Assembly (NCBI GenBank): GCA_048594885.1
Contig: JBMDXB010000160.1
Span: 1 to 64,000, forward strand
Reading direction: 5' to 3'
DNA length: 64,000 nucleotides
From: JBMDXB01 sp048594885
GTDB lineage: Bacteria > Acidobacteriota > Vicinamibacteria > Vicinamibacterales > 2-12-FULL-66-21
Position 1 is the stretch's first letter, and every line of letters begins with the position of its first letter. A model generated the notes under the pieces. It worked only from the letters and a program-made list of their open reading frames with translations. It ran no database searches and was not told the DNA's origin. Of the stretch, positions 43,708 through 53,230 are shown piece by piece. A program made the translations under genes and the position numbers.

Positions 43708-45855
43708 CTACGGCTGCGTCCCGTACTTGCCACTGTCCTTGCCGAGCAGCCACTTGTCGAACCAGCCGACGATGTGCTGCAGCCGCTCGACGCGGTGCCA
43801 GGGCTTGCCGGACCGCGACAGATCGTGATTCTCGCCGGGGAAGCGAACCATCACAGCCGGCCGCTTCAGGTACTTCAGCGCGCGAAACAGCTGCTCACCG
43901 CCGGCCGACGGCGGGGTCCGCCAATCCTCGTCTCCGAGGATGAACATCAGCGGCGTCTGGATCTTCGTCACGTGCGTGATCGGCGAGCGCTGCGCGAAGT
44001 CCGCGGGATCCTCGAACGGCGCCTTGCGGAACCACGTTGGCGTGAACAGCGTGAAGTCTGCCGTGTACCAGAAGTTCGTCCAGTCCGAGATATCGCGCTG
44101 GCTCACGCCGGCCTTGAACCTCGTGGTCTGCGTGACGACCCAGTTGGTCAGCAGGCCGCCGCCGCTGCCGCCGGTCACGCCCATGCGCGTCTCGTCGACG
44201 TATCCCTTCTTCAGCAATTCGTCGACGCCAGCCATCAGGTCCTTGTAGTCGTCTCCCGGGTAGCGGAACTGGATGATGTTGCCGAACTCCTGCCCGTAGT
44301 TCGACGAGCCGCGCGGGTTCGTGTAGAGGACGACATAGCCCTTCGCCGCCATCCACTGGAACTCGTGCGTGAACGTGTTGCCATAGGCGGCGTGCGGGCC
44401 GCCGTGGATCTGCAGGATGAGCGGGTACTTCTTCGATGGGTCGAACGCGGGCGGCTTCAATACCCACGCCTGGATCTTCCGGCCGTCGAAGCTCGGATAC
44501 CAGAACTCCTCCGCGTCGTTGATCGTGAGCTGCGAGAACAACTCGTCATTGAAGCCCGTGAGCTTCCGCGTCGTGCCGTTGTCGAGCACGTGGAGATCGC
44601 CGACGACCGTGTTGGACGACAGCACGAGCGCGAACTTCCGGGCAGCATCGTCGCTCGTGTACGACATCACTTCGTGCACGCCTTTCGTCACCGGCTCGAT
44701 CCGGCCGCTCGCAGCGTCGACGCCGATCAGGTTGGCACTGCCGTGCTGGCCGACCCGGACGAACACGGTGCGTCCGTCGCGGCTCCAGACGGGCGGCGCC
44801 GGGTGCTGTCCGCGTGGCGCGCGCTGATCGCCGGCGAGACCGCCGGCGATGTCGAAGTCGTAACTGCTCGTCAGGTTGCGCGGCGCGCCGCCGGATACGT
44901 CGGCGACGAACAGGTCCGGCTGGCTGTACGAGCGCTCCGGTGAGCCGTGTGGAATGCCGACGAACGCGATGCGGCGGCCGTCGGGTGAGGGGGCGTACGG
45001 CCCGATGTTGCCGTCGATGCTGATCAGCCGCTTCGCTTCTCCGCCGTCGCGTGAGACGGCGTAGAGATCGTTGTCGCGCGGGTGATAGTAGGACTCGCGC
45101 TGCCGGTTCGCGGTGAAGTAGATCTGCGAGCCGTCCGTGGACCACCGGTGATTGCCACCGGGGAACTCGCCCGACGTGATCTGCTTCGGCGTCGCCCTTG
45201 CCGCACTGTCGGATGGCACCGCGATCGTCCAGACGTGCGACGGACGCTCGCGTTCGACGTAGCCCCAACCACCGACGCCGTTCGCGCGATAGACCGCCTC
45301 CGTGATCACCCTGACGTCCGACTGCCGGGGCTTGTCCTTGTCCTGCGGCTTCGGCTCCTTCGACGGCAACTCCTCGGGACGCGTCTGCGACGAGAAGGCG
45401 ATGGTCTTGCCATCGGGCGACCACACGGGATTGCCGGCACCACGCGGCATCTCGGTGATGGCGCGCGCCTCGCCGCCAACCATCGCCAGGAGGTGGATCT
45501 GCGGCGACTGCGGCCGGCCGTCTTTCTCGACGGAGCGCACGAACGCGAGTCGCTGTCCATCAGGCGACCAGGCGGGCGAGCTGTCGCGCGGGCCGGCCGT
45601 CAACTGTCGCGGCGGCTCGCTGCCGTCGGTCTTCGCCAGCCACAGCGCCGTGTCGTACTGGTCCTTCTTCTCGTCGGCGGTGACGCGCACGAATGCGACG
45701 CGCGATCCGTCCGGCGACATCTGCGGGTCCGCGATCCACACGAACTTGAAGAGATCTGCCTCGGATATCGGCCGTCGCTCGGCCGCGTTGGTCCACGGCG
45801 AGGCGATTGCGAGCAGCACCACTGGCAGGATGCGGACGCGAAGCTGGAATTTCAT
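43708..45855 (-). CDS. Secreted S9-family peptidase (prolyl oligopeptidase/acylaminoacyl type)
   Basis: 715 residues. Signal peptide MKFQLRVRILPVVLLAIAS to WTNAA. An N-terminal beta-propeller with WD40-like/TolB repeats (SPDGQRLAFVRS, SPDGKTIAFSSQ, SPDGRRIAFVG) precedes the hydrolase domain (about 455-705): nucleophile in TGGSGGGLLTNW, Asp near LGDEDWRTPP, His in GENHDLSR. Cleaves short peptides, probably in the periplasm. ATG 45855. 24 nt separate its stop from the dehydrogenase start, so it may be first in that operon. Confidence 0.92.
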   Translation of the reverse strand: MKFQLRVRILPVVLLAIASPWTNAAERRPISEADLFKFVWIADPQMSPDGSRVAFVRVTADEKKDQYDTALWLAKTDGSEPPRQLTAGPRDSSPAWSPDGQRLAFVRSVEKDGRPQSPQIHLLAMVGGEARAITEMPRGAGNPVWSPDGKTIAFSSQTRPEELPSKEPKPQDKDKPRQSDVRVITEAVYRANGVGGWGYVERERPSHVWTIAVPSDSAARATPKQITSGEFPGGNHRWSTDGSQIYFTANRQRESYYHPRDNDLYAVSRDGGEAKRLISIDGNIGPYAPSPDGRRIAFVGIPHGSPERSYSQPDLFVADVSGGAPRNLTSSYDFDIAGGLAGDQRAPRGQHPAPPVWSRDGRTVFVRVGQHGSANLIGVDAASGRIEPVTKGVHEVMSYTSDDAARKFALVLSSNTVVGDLHVLDNGTTRKLTGFNDELFSQLTINDAEEFWYPSFDGRKIQAWVLKPPAFDPSKKYPLILQIHGGPHAAYGNTFTHEFQWMAAKGYVVLYTNPRGSSNYGQEFGNIIQFRYPGDDYKDLMAGVDELLKKGYVDETRMGVTGGSGGGLLTNWVVTQTTRFKAGVSQRDISDWTNFWYTADFTLFTPTWFRKAPFEDPADFAQRSPITHVTKIQTPLMFILGDEDWRTPPSAGGEQLFRALKYLKRPAVMVRFPGENHDLSRSGKPWHRVERLQHIVGWFDKWLLGKDSGKYGTQP

Positions 45856-45902
45856 CGGGATCCTCTGTCACGCTGAACGGGTCGAACGACTTGCTGGCAC
45901 TG

Positions 45903-45980
45903 CACGACGGCACGACGACTCGACGCCACGACGATGTGACATCAAAGTATTTGGCGTCGTGTCCTCGCGTCGTCGTGTCC
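45903..45980. repeat. GACGACGCGACG-type palindrome, family 6 copy 1
   Basis: Left CACGACGGCACGACGACTCG and ACGCCACGACGA, centre about tgacatcaaagtatttgg, right GCGTCGTGTCCTCGCGTCG and TCGTGTC. It lies in the 153-nt gap between the sialidase-fold gene and the S9 peptidase gene. Confidence 0.8.
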
Positions 45981-46008
45981 GCCGAAGGCTGTGGCCGTCA
46001 GCCAGTTC

Positions 46009-47277
46009 TCAGGCGCGCGGCAGGCGGGCGACGGCGGTCTTCACCTTCAACGCGCCATCCCGCGCGACCCACGCGAACACGACTTCGTTGCCGTGCACCG
46101 CGATGCGCGGGTAGCCGGCGGCACGGCCGCTGTCTATCTGCGCGACCGAGATCGATGGCGACTTCGCTCCGGACGGCTGGATGCGCCGAACCTTGAACTC
46201 CGCCTTCTGGCCGGCTACTTCGATCCACGACGCCAGCATCGACCCGTCGTCGAGCAGCGCAACGTCGACCCGGCCGATGGTGTCCGCATCCGCGAGCACG
46301 ATGGGCGCGCCGAACGTGCGGCCCGCGTCCTTCGAGAACGCGACCTGGGCGTGCCCCTTTTCGTTCTTCATCGTGTACCAGGCAATCGCGACCTCGCGTC
46401 CGCGCGCGGCGAGTGCCGGACCGTTGACCGGGCAGGCGGGGATGCGCCAGTTGTCGGCATGGACGGCCGCCGGCTTCATCCACTTGCCGTTCTCGATCCG
46501 CGCCACGTAGATGTCGCGTACTTCTTCGGCGCTGCGGTCGCGGTAGGCGGCAATCATGCCGTCGGCTGTCATCACGGCAGCGGTGGGGCAGCATTCGCAG
46601 ACGCGGGTATCGACCGCGGTCTCCGTCAACTGCTTGCCGTGCCGATCGAAGGATCCGAATCGCAGCGACATCTCGCCACCGCCGCCATGGCCGCCCGCCT
46701 TCGCGCTTGGCGCTTCGGCGGGGCCGCCGCTGCCGTGCCCGCCGCCCATCGCGCGGCCGTCGAGCCACACGAGGCCGAGGCCGCCATCCGGCTGCGCCAC
46801 GAGGGACGCGAACCCATGCTCGGTCTGCGTGCCGTCGTGATGCGGCGTGACGGACGGCGTCCATGTCCGCCCATCGTCTTTTGAAAAGGAGAGCCGCACG
46901 TCGTACGCGTAGGTGCCGGCGCCGCTCTTCTGCAGCCAGTGAGCCGCCAGCGTGCCATCCGTGAGCCTGACGACGGATGGGACGTCCGCCCAGTTGACGA
47001 ACCAGTTGTCGCCGGAGGCGACGGTGCGCGGCTCTGACCAGCCAGCCTTCGTGCGCGTAGCCACCTTCAGGCTAGCCGTCTGGCCGGCGCGCTCGATCCA
47101 ACTGAGGATCACGCCCCGGTCCGACACGCTCAGTTGCGGCTGGGCACTCTCTCCTGAAGCAGGTGAGGGAAGTGGCTCGATGGCGATCGTCCAGTCGGAG
47201 CTGGCCATGCCACGGCCCGCGAGCAGGACGGCGACGAGTACACAGAAGACACCGAGGACGCGAAGTCGGAGACGCAT
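46009..47277 (-). CDS. Secreted sialidase-fold (BNR/Asp-box) protein
   Basis: 422 residues. Signal peptide MRLRLRVLGVFCVLVAVLLA to GMAS. A six-bladed propeller is indicated by Asp-box repeats SKDDGRTWT (about 131-139) and SKDAGRTFG (about 302-310) and repeated strand patterns. A His/Gly-rich loop (AMGGGHGSGGPAEAPSAKAGGHGGGG, about 174-199, split here by its own Ala/Pro) and a CECCPT cluster (about 223-228) are unusual and could bind metal. No sialidase catalytic Arg triad is evident, so sugar cleavage is doubtful. ATG 47277; 19 nt after the PhoD-like gene. Confidence 0.78.
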   Translation of the reverse strand: MRLRLRVLGVFCVLVAVLLAGRGMASSDWTIAIEPLPSPASGESAQPQLSVSDRGVILSWIERAGQTASLKVATRTKAGWSEPRTVASGDNWFVNWADVPSVVRLTDGTLAAHWLQKSGAGTYAYDVRLSFSKDDGRTWTPSVTPHHDGTQTEHGFASLVAQPDGGLGLVWLDGRAMGGGHGSGGPAEAPSAKAGGHGGGGEMSLRFGSFDRHGKQLTETAVDTRVCECCPTAAVMTADGMIAAYRDRSAEEVRDIYVARIENGKWMKPAAVHADNWRIPACPVNGPALAARGREVAIAWYTMKNEKGHAQVAFSKDAGRTFGAPIVLADADTIGRVDVALLDDGSMLASWIEVAGQKAEFKVRRIQPSGAKSPSISVAQIDSGRAAGYPRIAVHGNEVVFAWVARDGALKVKTAVARLPRA

Positions 47278-47296
47278 GGGGAGATGATACCCCGTC

Positions 47297-48853
47297 TCAC
47301 GTGGGCTTCACGCCCGGCCGGTCGGCCTCCACCACCCACGACGAGCGCGTCTCGATCGGCGCCCCCGGCTTCGAGACGTAGGGCACGACGCGGTAGTCGG
47401 CGGTCCAGCGCGACCGTTTGATGCCGACGCGGACGTAGCCGCGCCGCGAGTTGAACCACTTGATGTGCGGGTTTGCCTTGAGCGCCGGCGACGGGTTGTC
47501 GTTGCCGTCGCCGCCGGAGGAGATCGACGTGCCGACGAACTCGCTCGCGATCACCGGCGATGCCGGGTCGTCGAAATCGACCTGGAGATCCGCAACCCAG
47601 TTCGCGTGCACGTCGCCGGTGATCACGACCGGCCGCGCTCGTTGCGCCGAGGCCATCAGCCGCAGCAGCCGCTGCTGCGCCGCGGCGTAGCCGTCCCACC
47701 GATCCATCCCGAAGGTCGCCTCGCCGCCCTGCATGAACTTCGTTTCCGCGAGCATCACCTGATTGGCGAGCACGTTCCAGCGCGCGCGCGACGCGCGGAG
47801 CCCCGATTCGAGCCAGCGCTCCTGCCGCGATCCCATCAGCGTCCGGTTCGGCGCGAGCGACTCCCGGCAGCGCGGCTTCCGGCCGTCACCGCACGCCTGA
47901 TCGGAGCGGTACTGACGCGTGTCGAGCACGTGCATCTCGAGCAGGTCGCCGAAGCGGAAGCGCCGGAACAATTGCATCGCGGGGCCGGCCGGCAGCGACG
48001 TCCGGCGCAGCGGCATGAACTCGTAGTACGCCTGGTACGCGGCGGCGCGGCGGAGGAGGAACTGCTCCCGCGGCACCGGTTTCTCGGCAATCGCGTTGGC
48101 GTAGTTGTTGGCGACCTCGTGATCGTCGCTCGTCACGATCCATGCGCACGACGCATGCGCCGCCTGCAGCTCGGCGTCGGCGCGGTAGTGGGCGTAGCGC
48201 GCGCGGTAGTCCGCGAGCGTGAAGACCTCGCCAGCTTCGTGTTTGCGGACGGTCGCGCCAGACGTGAAGCTCCTCTCGTAGATGTAGTCGCCGAGGTGGA
48301 CCGTGAAATCCAGGTCCTCCGCCGCGAGGTGCGTGAACGCCGTGAAGTAACCGTGCTCGTAGTTCTGGCACGAGACGAACGCGAATGTCAGATCGTCCGG
48401 CGCCGCCGAGAGCGCCGGCGCGGTTCGCGTCTTACCGATCGGACTCGCGTGGCCGCCGGCCAGAAATCGATAGAAGTACTCGCGGCCCGGCCGCAGTCCG
48501 GCGACCTCCGCATGCACCGAGTGCCCGAGTTGCGCGGGCGCCAGGCTCGTTCCTTGCCGCGCGATACGCGTGAAGCGTTCGTCCTCCGCGACCTGCCATC
48601 GCACGGTCGCCGAACGGCGCCGTCCGATCGCCGACCGGTCGAGCCGGGTCCACAGGACAACGCCGTCCGGTAGTGGGTCGCCCGACGCCACACCCAGCGT
48701 GAACGGGCTCTCGGAGAGGCCGGGGTCCTGCGCGGCGTCGCCCGGAAGAGCGGAGAGCGCGATGCAGCCGGCGATATCCCGGCCCGCGCGCAAGAGGTCG
48801 CGGCGCGTCAGTGGCCGGCCAAACAGGTCGTACCAGTGCTGAGGATCGGACAT
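47297..48853 (-). CDS. PhoD-like alkaline phosphatase/phosphodiesterase
   Basis: 518 residues. A Tat-type N-terminus (PLTRRDLLRAG) indicates folded export. The Ig-like N-domain (SPFTLGVASGDPLPDGVVLWTRL) is the PhoD signature. The metallophosphatase core has FVSCQNYEHGYFTAF, HLGDYIYE, TSDDHEVANNYA, NVLANQVM and ITGDVHANWVADL. It hydrolyses phosphodiesters or phosphomonoesters using iron and calcium in known PhoD. ATG 48853; probably co-transcribed with the sialidase-fold gene. Gene 48920 diverges from it. Confidence 0.92.
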   Translation of the reverse strand: MSDPQHWYDLFGRPLTRRDLLRAGRDIAGCIALSALPGDAAQDPGLSESPFTLGVASGDPLPDGVVLWTRLDRSAIGRRRSATVRWQVAEDERFTRIARQGTSLAPAQLGHSVHAEVAGLRPGREYFYRFLAGGHASPIGKTRTAPALSAAPDDLTFAFVSCQNYEHGYFTAFTHLAAEDLDFTVHLGDYIYERSFTSGATVRKHEAGEVFTLADYRARYAHYRADAELQAAHASCAWIVTSDDHEVANNYANAIAEKPVPREQFLLRRAAAYQAYYEFMPLRRTSLPAGPAMQLFRRFRFGDLLEMHVLDTRQYRSDQACGDGRKPRCRESLAPNRTLMGSRQERWLESGLRASRARWNVLANQVMLAETKFMQGGEATFGMDRWDGYAAAQQRLLRLMASAQRARPVVITGDVHANWVADLQVDFDDPASPVIASEFVGTSISSGGDGNDNPSPALKANPHIKWFNSRRGYVRVGIKRSRWTADYRVVPYVSKPGAPIETRSSWVVEADRPGVKPT

Positions 48854-48919
48854 GGGTGCCGAGGATGATACAGCACACGCTGGCCCGCGTCTTGCGACGA
48901 GCTGATCCGAGAGGTGTGT

Positions 48920-49087
48920 ATGGGTAACGCTGCGACGCGCCTGGCGCTCGTTCTACTGCTCGCACTGGCAACAGCGGGCTGCGAGCTGGCCGGCGACATC
49001 TTCGAAGCCGGACTGTGGGTCGGCGTCATCATGGTCGTACTCGCCGTCGGGCTCGTGTTGTGGCTCGTGGGGAAGGTCAGAGGCTAG
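48920..49087 (+). CDS. 55-residue lipoprotein with a C-terminal membrane helix
   Basis: MGNAATRLALVLLLALATAG then C: a clear lipobox LATAGC with Cys 21, a short ELAGDIFEAGLW linker, and a second hydrophobic helix VGVIMVVLAVGLVLWLVGKV. Small proteins of this shape occur in many Bacteroidetes and Acidobacteria and are often mislabelled phosphatidate cytidylyltransferase. Function unknown. GAGAGGTG lies upstream of ATG 48920. It is immediately followed by a GC-rich array. Confidence 0.72.
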   Translation: MGNAATRLALVLLLALATAGCELAGDIFEAGLWVGVIMVVLAVGLVLWLVGKVRG

Positions 49088-49200
49088 GGAGCCAGGGGGC
49101 CGGGGAGCCAGGGGGCCGGGGAGCCGGGGAGCCACGGCCGGGGAGCCGCGTGGCCGGGAAGCCTCGGGCCGTCCGTGGGCCCCCGGCTCCCCGGCTCCCG
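49088..49200. repeat. GGGAGCC array (family 7)
   Basis: Starts on the first base after the lipoprotein stop. Words GGAGCCAGGGGGCCGG and GGAGCCGGGGAGCC repeat, then CGGCCGGGGAGCCGCG, then an inverted tail GGGCCCCCGGCTCCCCGGC ending 5 nt before the receptor 2 stop. Same words as in prmA (7078-7145). Confidence 0.85.
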
Positions 49201-49204
49201 ACGA

Positions 49205-52200
49205 TCACCAGTTGAGCCGGACCACCAGTTGTCCGAGCCGGCCACCCGGATCGAAGGTGTTGCTCGGATCGCGGTAGGCGCTCCCGACTTGGAAGCTCGT
49301 CGCGCTCGTCCCCGGGTTGGAGACCAGGTCGAAGTTGACGTTGTCGAACACGTTCAGGATGTCCATCCGCAGCTCGAAGTTCATCGTGCCGCGAATGGGG
49401 AAGCGCTTCGTCACGCCGATATCGAACCGCGTGTACCACGGCGCGCGGATGAGCAGCGACAGCGGCGCACAATCGCCCGAGTAGATCGTGATGCAGCCGG
49501 CGCTGTTCGCCGGCGCGATGTAACGTCCCTCGGGCGCGCCGAGATCACCGTAGCCGTTTGCCGTCGTCGAGCTGAGGCTGAACGCCCGCCGAGTATTCAG
49601 GATCACATCGTCCGGCAGCATGTAGACGGTCTTCAGCCCCGTGTCCGGGTTGATTCGGACCTCGTGCTTGTACATCTTCTGCAGGTCTTTGGCGGTCATG
49701 CCGACGAGACGCACGCTGCCGAAGTTCCTCGTGACGGCCTGCACGCGTCCGACGCCGTTCATCGTCCAGCCGCCGAGCATCGCGTTGAGCACGGGATGAA
49801 GATCGCTGCCGAAACGCTGGCCGCGGCCCACCGGCACCGTCCAATCCCACTGCGTCTTGAACCCGTGGCGGACGTTCTCGCTGGCGCCCATGCGGCGGCC
49901 GCGGCTGAAGCCGAGGAAGAACGACCCGCCCTCGACGCCGTACTGGTAGCTGCCGTTCGCCTGCAGCCCGCGTGACATGCGGCGGCGCACTTCGACCTGC
50001 AGCGCGTGATAGTCGCTGAATGCGCCGCTGTCGGTGACGTTCACTTCGTCCATCGCCGGGTTGACCCGGAAGAAGTTGGGCGGCAGGCCGGCGTTGATCG
50101 CGTTCGCGCGGCGGTTCGTGTCGCCGTCGAGATCGCCCGCCGCGCCGGTGGGGCTCGGATTGTGGGCGACGTGCCGGCCCGCGACGGTCGTGTTCGTCCA
50201 CAGCGAGCTGGTGTAGATCGCCGGATTGGCGGCTTCGGCCGCCGTGCGCCCCTGAATGTAGGCGACGTAGGTCGGCAGCGGATGCGTGCCGGTGCCCGGT
50301 CCGAAGTACGCGATCGAGCCGAGGCGGCTGCCGCCGGCGACGTTGTTGGCGAGCAGGTTCTGCTGCGCGAGGCGGAACTCGTCGAGGAATCCGTTGGCGA
50401 CGATGTTCTCGCCGCGGATGGAGTTGTAGTTGAGCGTCGACCACTGGTTGACGCCGCGCGTGCCGACGTAACGGACGTCGACGGCGGTGTTGCGCGTGAT
50501 CGACCGCTGGAAGCTGACCGTCCACGACCGCGCGGACCCGACCTCGATGTCCGGGGCGAAGAGATTCAGGTCATCGGCTCGATTCGGCCGCGCGTTGATT
50601 GGATAGGTCGGCGTCTCGGGGAAGCTCGCCGGATGCAGCCGGTGCCGCTCCTGCAGCAGCACGGGCCAGGACTGGCCCGCCGGCACGAGCGGCTCCGCGC
50701 TCGTCGCGCTGCGCGTGAGGCTCAGGGTGCTGCCCGGATTGGGCCCGTAGGTTCCGGTGAAAACGCCCATGCCTTGGCGCTCGTACGAGACGGAATAGCC
50801 GCCGCGCAGGACCGCCTGCTCGGGATCGCCGAGCAAGGTCCGCAGCCAGCCGCTGCGGGCGTTCGGCCGCCATGCCACGCCGATGTTCGGCGCCAGGTTG
50901 TTCCAGTCGACGTCGTACCCGAGATCTCCAGCACCGAGCAGGAAGTACTGCGGCACGATCTTGCCACCCGTCGATCCCGGCGACAGGAAATTGCACTTGT
51001 TGTAGATCGTCGTGTTCGGTCCCAGCCCCGAGATGCCGCACGCATCTTCGAGGTAGGACTGCGTCATCACGTCGTCAACCGCCGTGAACGGCATCTGCAG
51101 ATCCCAGCGCAGCCCGGCGTTGATCGTCAGCGTCGGCGTCATGCGCCACGAGTCCTGGGCGAACAGCGAGTAGACGTTCATGTTGCCGCGACGCGTGCGC
51201 GGCTGGAACGCCTCGTACTTCAGCGTCTTCGCGTTCAGCACCGCCTGACCGCCTATCGAGACGACGCGGCCGGTGAGCAGGCCGTACAGCTCCCGCGAGT
51301 CGGTGAGCTGACCGGATGATGCGCCGGGGATGTTCGTGGAGTTGAAGATGCCGCGCGCTGGATCCCGCGAGGAATCGAATCCGAGCTGCAGGCTCGGCAC
51401 GAGCGTCTGGGCGTTCTCGAACGCGCGGCCGAGGAACGCGGAACCACCGAGGCTGAGGCCGTGCTTGCCCGTCTGCCACGTGATGGTTTCGTCGAACGTC
51501 CACTGATACGCCGCGCGCCAGCTCGGCCCGTTGGTCGCCCAGCAGTTCGTCAGGCCGATGTTGCTGTCGAAATCGATCGCGTAGCCGTCCTGGTCGTCGA
51601 ATTGCGGGACGCCGCGTCCCTCGTAGAGGTTCTTGCCGAAATACGACGTGCCGCCCTTCGTGATGCCGACGCGCGCCTCGCTCACGAGATTCTTCGTGAG
51701 CGTCGAGCGCAGCGTGAACGAGCGGGTGGGGCGCGTCGACCAGAACAACCGGTAGTTCGGCGAACCAGGGAAACGCGCGTCGATGCCGTTCAACTGATCC
51801 GGATCGCGCTCGGCCCACAACTGGTTGTAGGTGCCGCTGAGACGATGCTTCTGCGTGATGTTGTAGTCGATGCGCACGACCGGCTGCCGCTCCCACTGAT
51901 AGCCGGGACTCTGCCAGACGTAGTCGAGCAGCATCGGGTCGCTCGTCGCGTTGAGCACGCCTTGCGTCTGCGTCGCCGCGTTGATCAGGCCCTGCAGCTT
52001 CAGCACCATCGGGTCCTTCGTCGTCAGGTGCCCCGCGTTGGCTGCGAGCGTGAGGAGGTTGACTTCGCGGACCTGCTGCACGCCGCCGGAGGTGACGTTG
52101 TAGCGGAACCAGCCCTCCTGCGCGCGCGGGTGCAGGACGGCCCGCGTGCGCGTGAAGTCGTTCGGCAGCCGCAGCTCCTCGTAGTTCACGAAGAAGAACG

Positions 52201-53107
52201 CCTTGCCCTGGCCGTCGTAGACGTGCGGAATGACGATCGGGCCGCCCTGGCGGAAGCCGAACTGATTCAGCTTCACGTCGTTCTTCGGCAGGCCGTTGCG
52301 CTCGTTGAACCAGTAGTTCGTGTTGAGCGCCTTGTGGCGGAAGTACTCGTAGACGCTGCCGGTGTAACGGTTCGTCCCCTGGCGCGTCTGGAAGTTGATC
52401 GTGACGGCGCCATGACCGCCGGTGTCGGAGGCGCCGACCGCGGTCGTGACCGTCACGGCTTCCACGGCGTCCTGCCGCGGCGTGACCGAGGCGAAGAACC
52501 CGTCCGACGTCTTCAGGAAGTTGTCGTTGTTGCTGACACCGTCCATCGTGATGTTGATGAACGACTGCGGCAGACCGTTGACCGTCGAGTCGCGGTTCAC
52601 GCCGGCGGTATTGACGCCCGGCAGGAACGTCACCGCGTTCAGCGCGTTGCGCGACGGCATCGGCATGCGGTTGACCTGATCGACGTTGAGCGTCGACGAG
52701 ATCGTCGGCGTCTGCGTGTTGATCAGTTCGCTGCTGCTCGCGACGGTGACGGTTTCGGTGAGCTGGCCGATCTCCAGCACCGCTGAGACTTCCGACGGCA
52801 TGCCTGGCGCGACGCGGACGTTGCCGATCACCGCCGTCTTGAAGCCTTCGAGCTTGACCGTGACCGTGTAGACGCCGGCGTCGAGCGCCGGCACGTTGAA
52901 CACCCCTTCGTTGTTCGTTGCCGTGTCGAGCGTGGTCGCCGTCTGATTGTTCTTGATGATGACTGAGGCGCCGGGGATGACGCCCCCGGCGGTATCCTTG
53001 ACGACTCCGGTGATGGAGCCGCCACCCTGAGCGTATGCTGCTGTCGCCGAACACAGCGCGAACACGAGAGCCTGAAGTACACACATCCGCCGACGCTGCT
53101 GGATCAA
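49205..53107 (-). CDS. TonB-dependent receptor 2 (Oar-like)
   Basis: 1300 residues from TTG 53107. Signal peptide IQQRRRMCVLQALVFALC to AAYAQ, with the basic RRR before the core favouring TTG over ATG 53086 (which would remove it); GAGAGGGGG precedes. Carboxypeptidase-regulatory-like domain (about 31-115: GSITGVVKDTAGGVIPGASV, GVFNVPALDAGVY), plug with TVNGLPQSFINITMDGVSNND (160s-180s), and a barrel ending VVRLNW with terminal Trp. Close relative of receptors 3 and 4. A repeat separates its end from the lipoprotein gene; a TTGACG-N17-TATGTT promoter lies 39-67 nt upstream. Confidence 0.93.
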   Translation of the reverse strand: MIQQRRRMCVLQALVFALCSATAAYAQGGGSITGVVKDTAGGVIPGASVIIKNNQTATTLDTATNNEGVFNVPALDAGVYTVTVKLEGFKTAVIGNVRVAPGMPSEVSAVLEIGQLTETVTVASSSELINTQTPTISSTLNVDQVNRMPMPSRNALNAVTFLPGVNTAGVNRDSTVNGLPQSFINITMDGVSNNDNFLKTSDGFFASVTPRQDAVEAVTVTTAVGASDTGGHGAVTINFQTRQGTNRYTGSVYEYFRHKALNTNYWFNERNGLPKNDVKLNQFGFRQGGPIVIPHVYDGQGKAFFFVNYEELRLPNDFTRTRAVLHPRAQEGWFRYNVTSGGVQQVREVNLLTLAANAGHLTTKDPMVLKLQGLINAATQTQGVLNATSDPMLLDYVWQSPGYQWERQPVVRIDYNITQKHRLSGTYNQLWAERDPDQLNGIDARFPGSPNYRLFWSTRPTRSFTLRSTLTKNLVSEARVGITKGGTSYFGKNLYEGRGVPQFDDQDGYAIDFDSNIGLTNCWATNGPSWRAAYQWTFDETITWQTGKHGLSLGGSAFLGRAFENAQTLVPSLQLGFDSSRDPARGIFNSTNIPGASSGQLTDSRELYGLLTGRVVSIGGQAVLNAKTLKYEAFQPRTRRGNMNVYSLFAQDSWRMTPTLTINAGLRWDLQMPFTAVDDVMTQSYLEDACGISGLGPNTTIYNKCNFLSPGSTGGKIVPQYFLLGAGDLGYDVDWNNLAPNIGVAWRPNARSGWLRTLLGDPEQAVLRGGYSVSYERQGMGVFTGTYGPNPGSTLSLTRSATSAEPLVPAGQSWPVLLQERHRLHPASFPETPTYPINARPNRADDLNLFAPDIEVGSARSWTVSFQRSITRNTAVDVRYVGTRGVNQWSTLNYNSIRGENIVANGFLDEFRLAQQNLLANNVAGGSRLGSIAYFGPGTGTHPLPTYVAYIQGRTAAEAANPAIYTSSLWTNTTVAGRHVAHNPSPTGAAGDLDGDTNRRANAINAGLPPNFFRVNPAMDEVNVTDSGAFSDYHALQVEVRRRMSRGLQANGSYQYGVEGGSFFLGFSRGRRMGASENVRHGFKTQWDWTVPVGRGQRFGSDLHPVLNAMLGGWTMNGVGRVQAVTRNFGSVRLVGMTAKDLQKMYKHEVRINPDTGLKTVYMLPDDVILNTRRAFSLSSTTANGYGDLGAPEGRYIAPANSAGCITIYSGDCAPLSLLIRAPWYTRFDIGVTKRFPIRGTMNFELRMDILNVFDNVNFDLVSNPGTSATSFQVGSAYRDPSNTFDPGGRLGQLVVRLNW

Positions 53108-53145
53108 GAGTTCCCCCTCTCTCGCCTGTCGGGTTGACGGTCGCA

Positions 53146-53174
53146 AACATAGACCTCCGGTGACGCGCCGTCAA
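53146..53174 (-). promoter_or_regulatory. Promoter of TonB-dependent receptor 2
   Basis: On the minus strand TTGACG (53174-53169), 17 nt and TATGTT (53151-53146). Same layout as the other receptor promoters. The -35 lies within the divergent gap to the VWFA gene. Confidence 0.65.
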
Positions 53175-53230
53175 CACTTTACGCACCGCCCCCGTAATCG
53201 ACGACGCAGGCTGCTATGCTTGGGGGCGCC

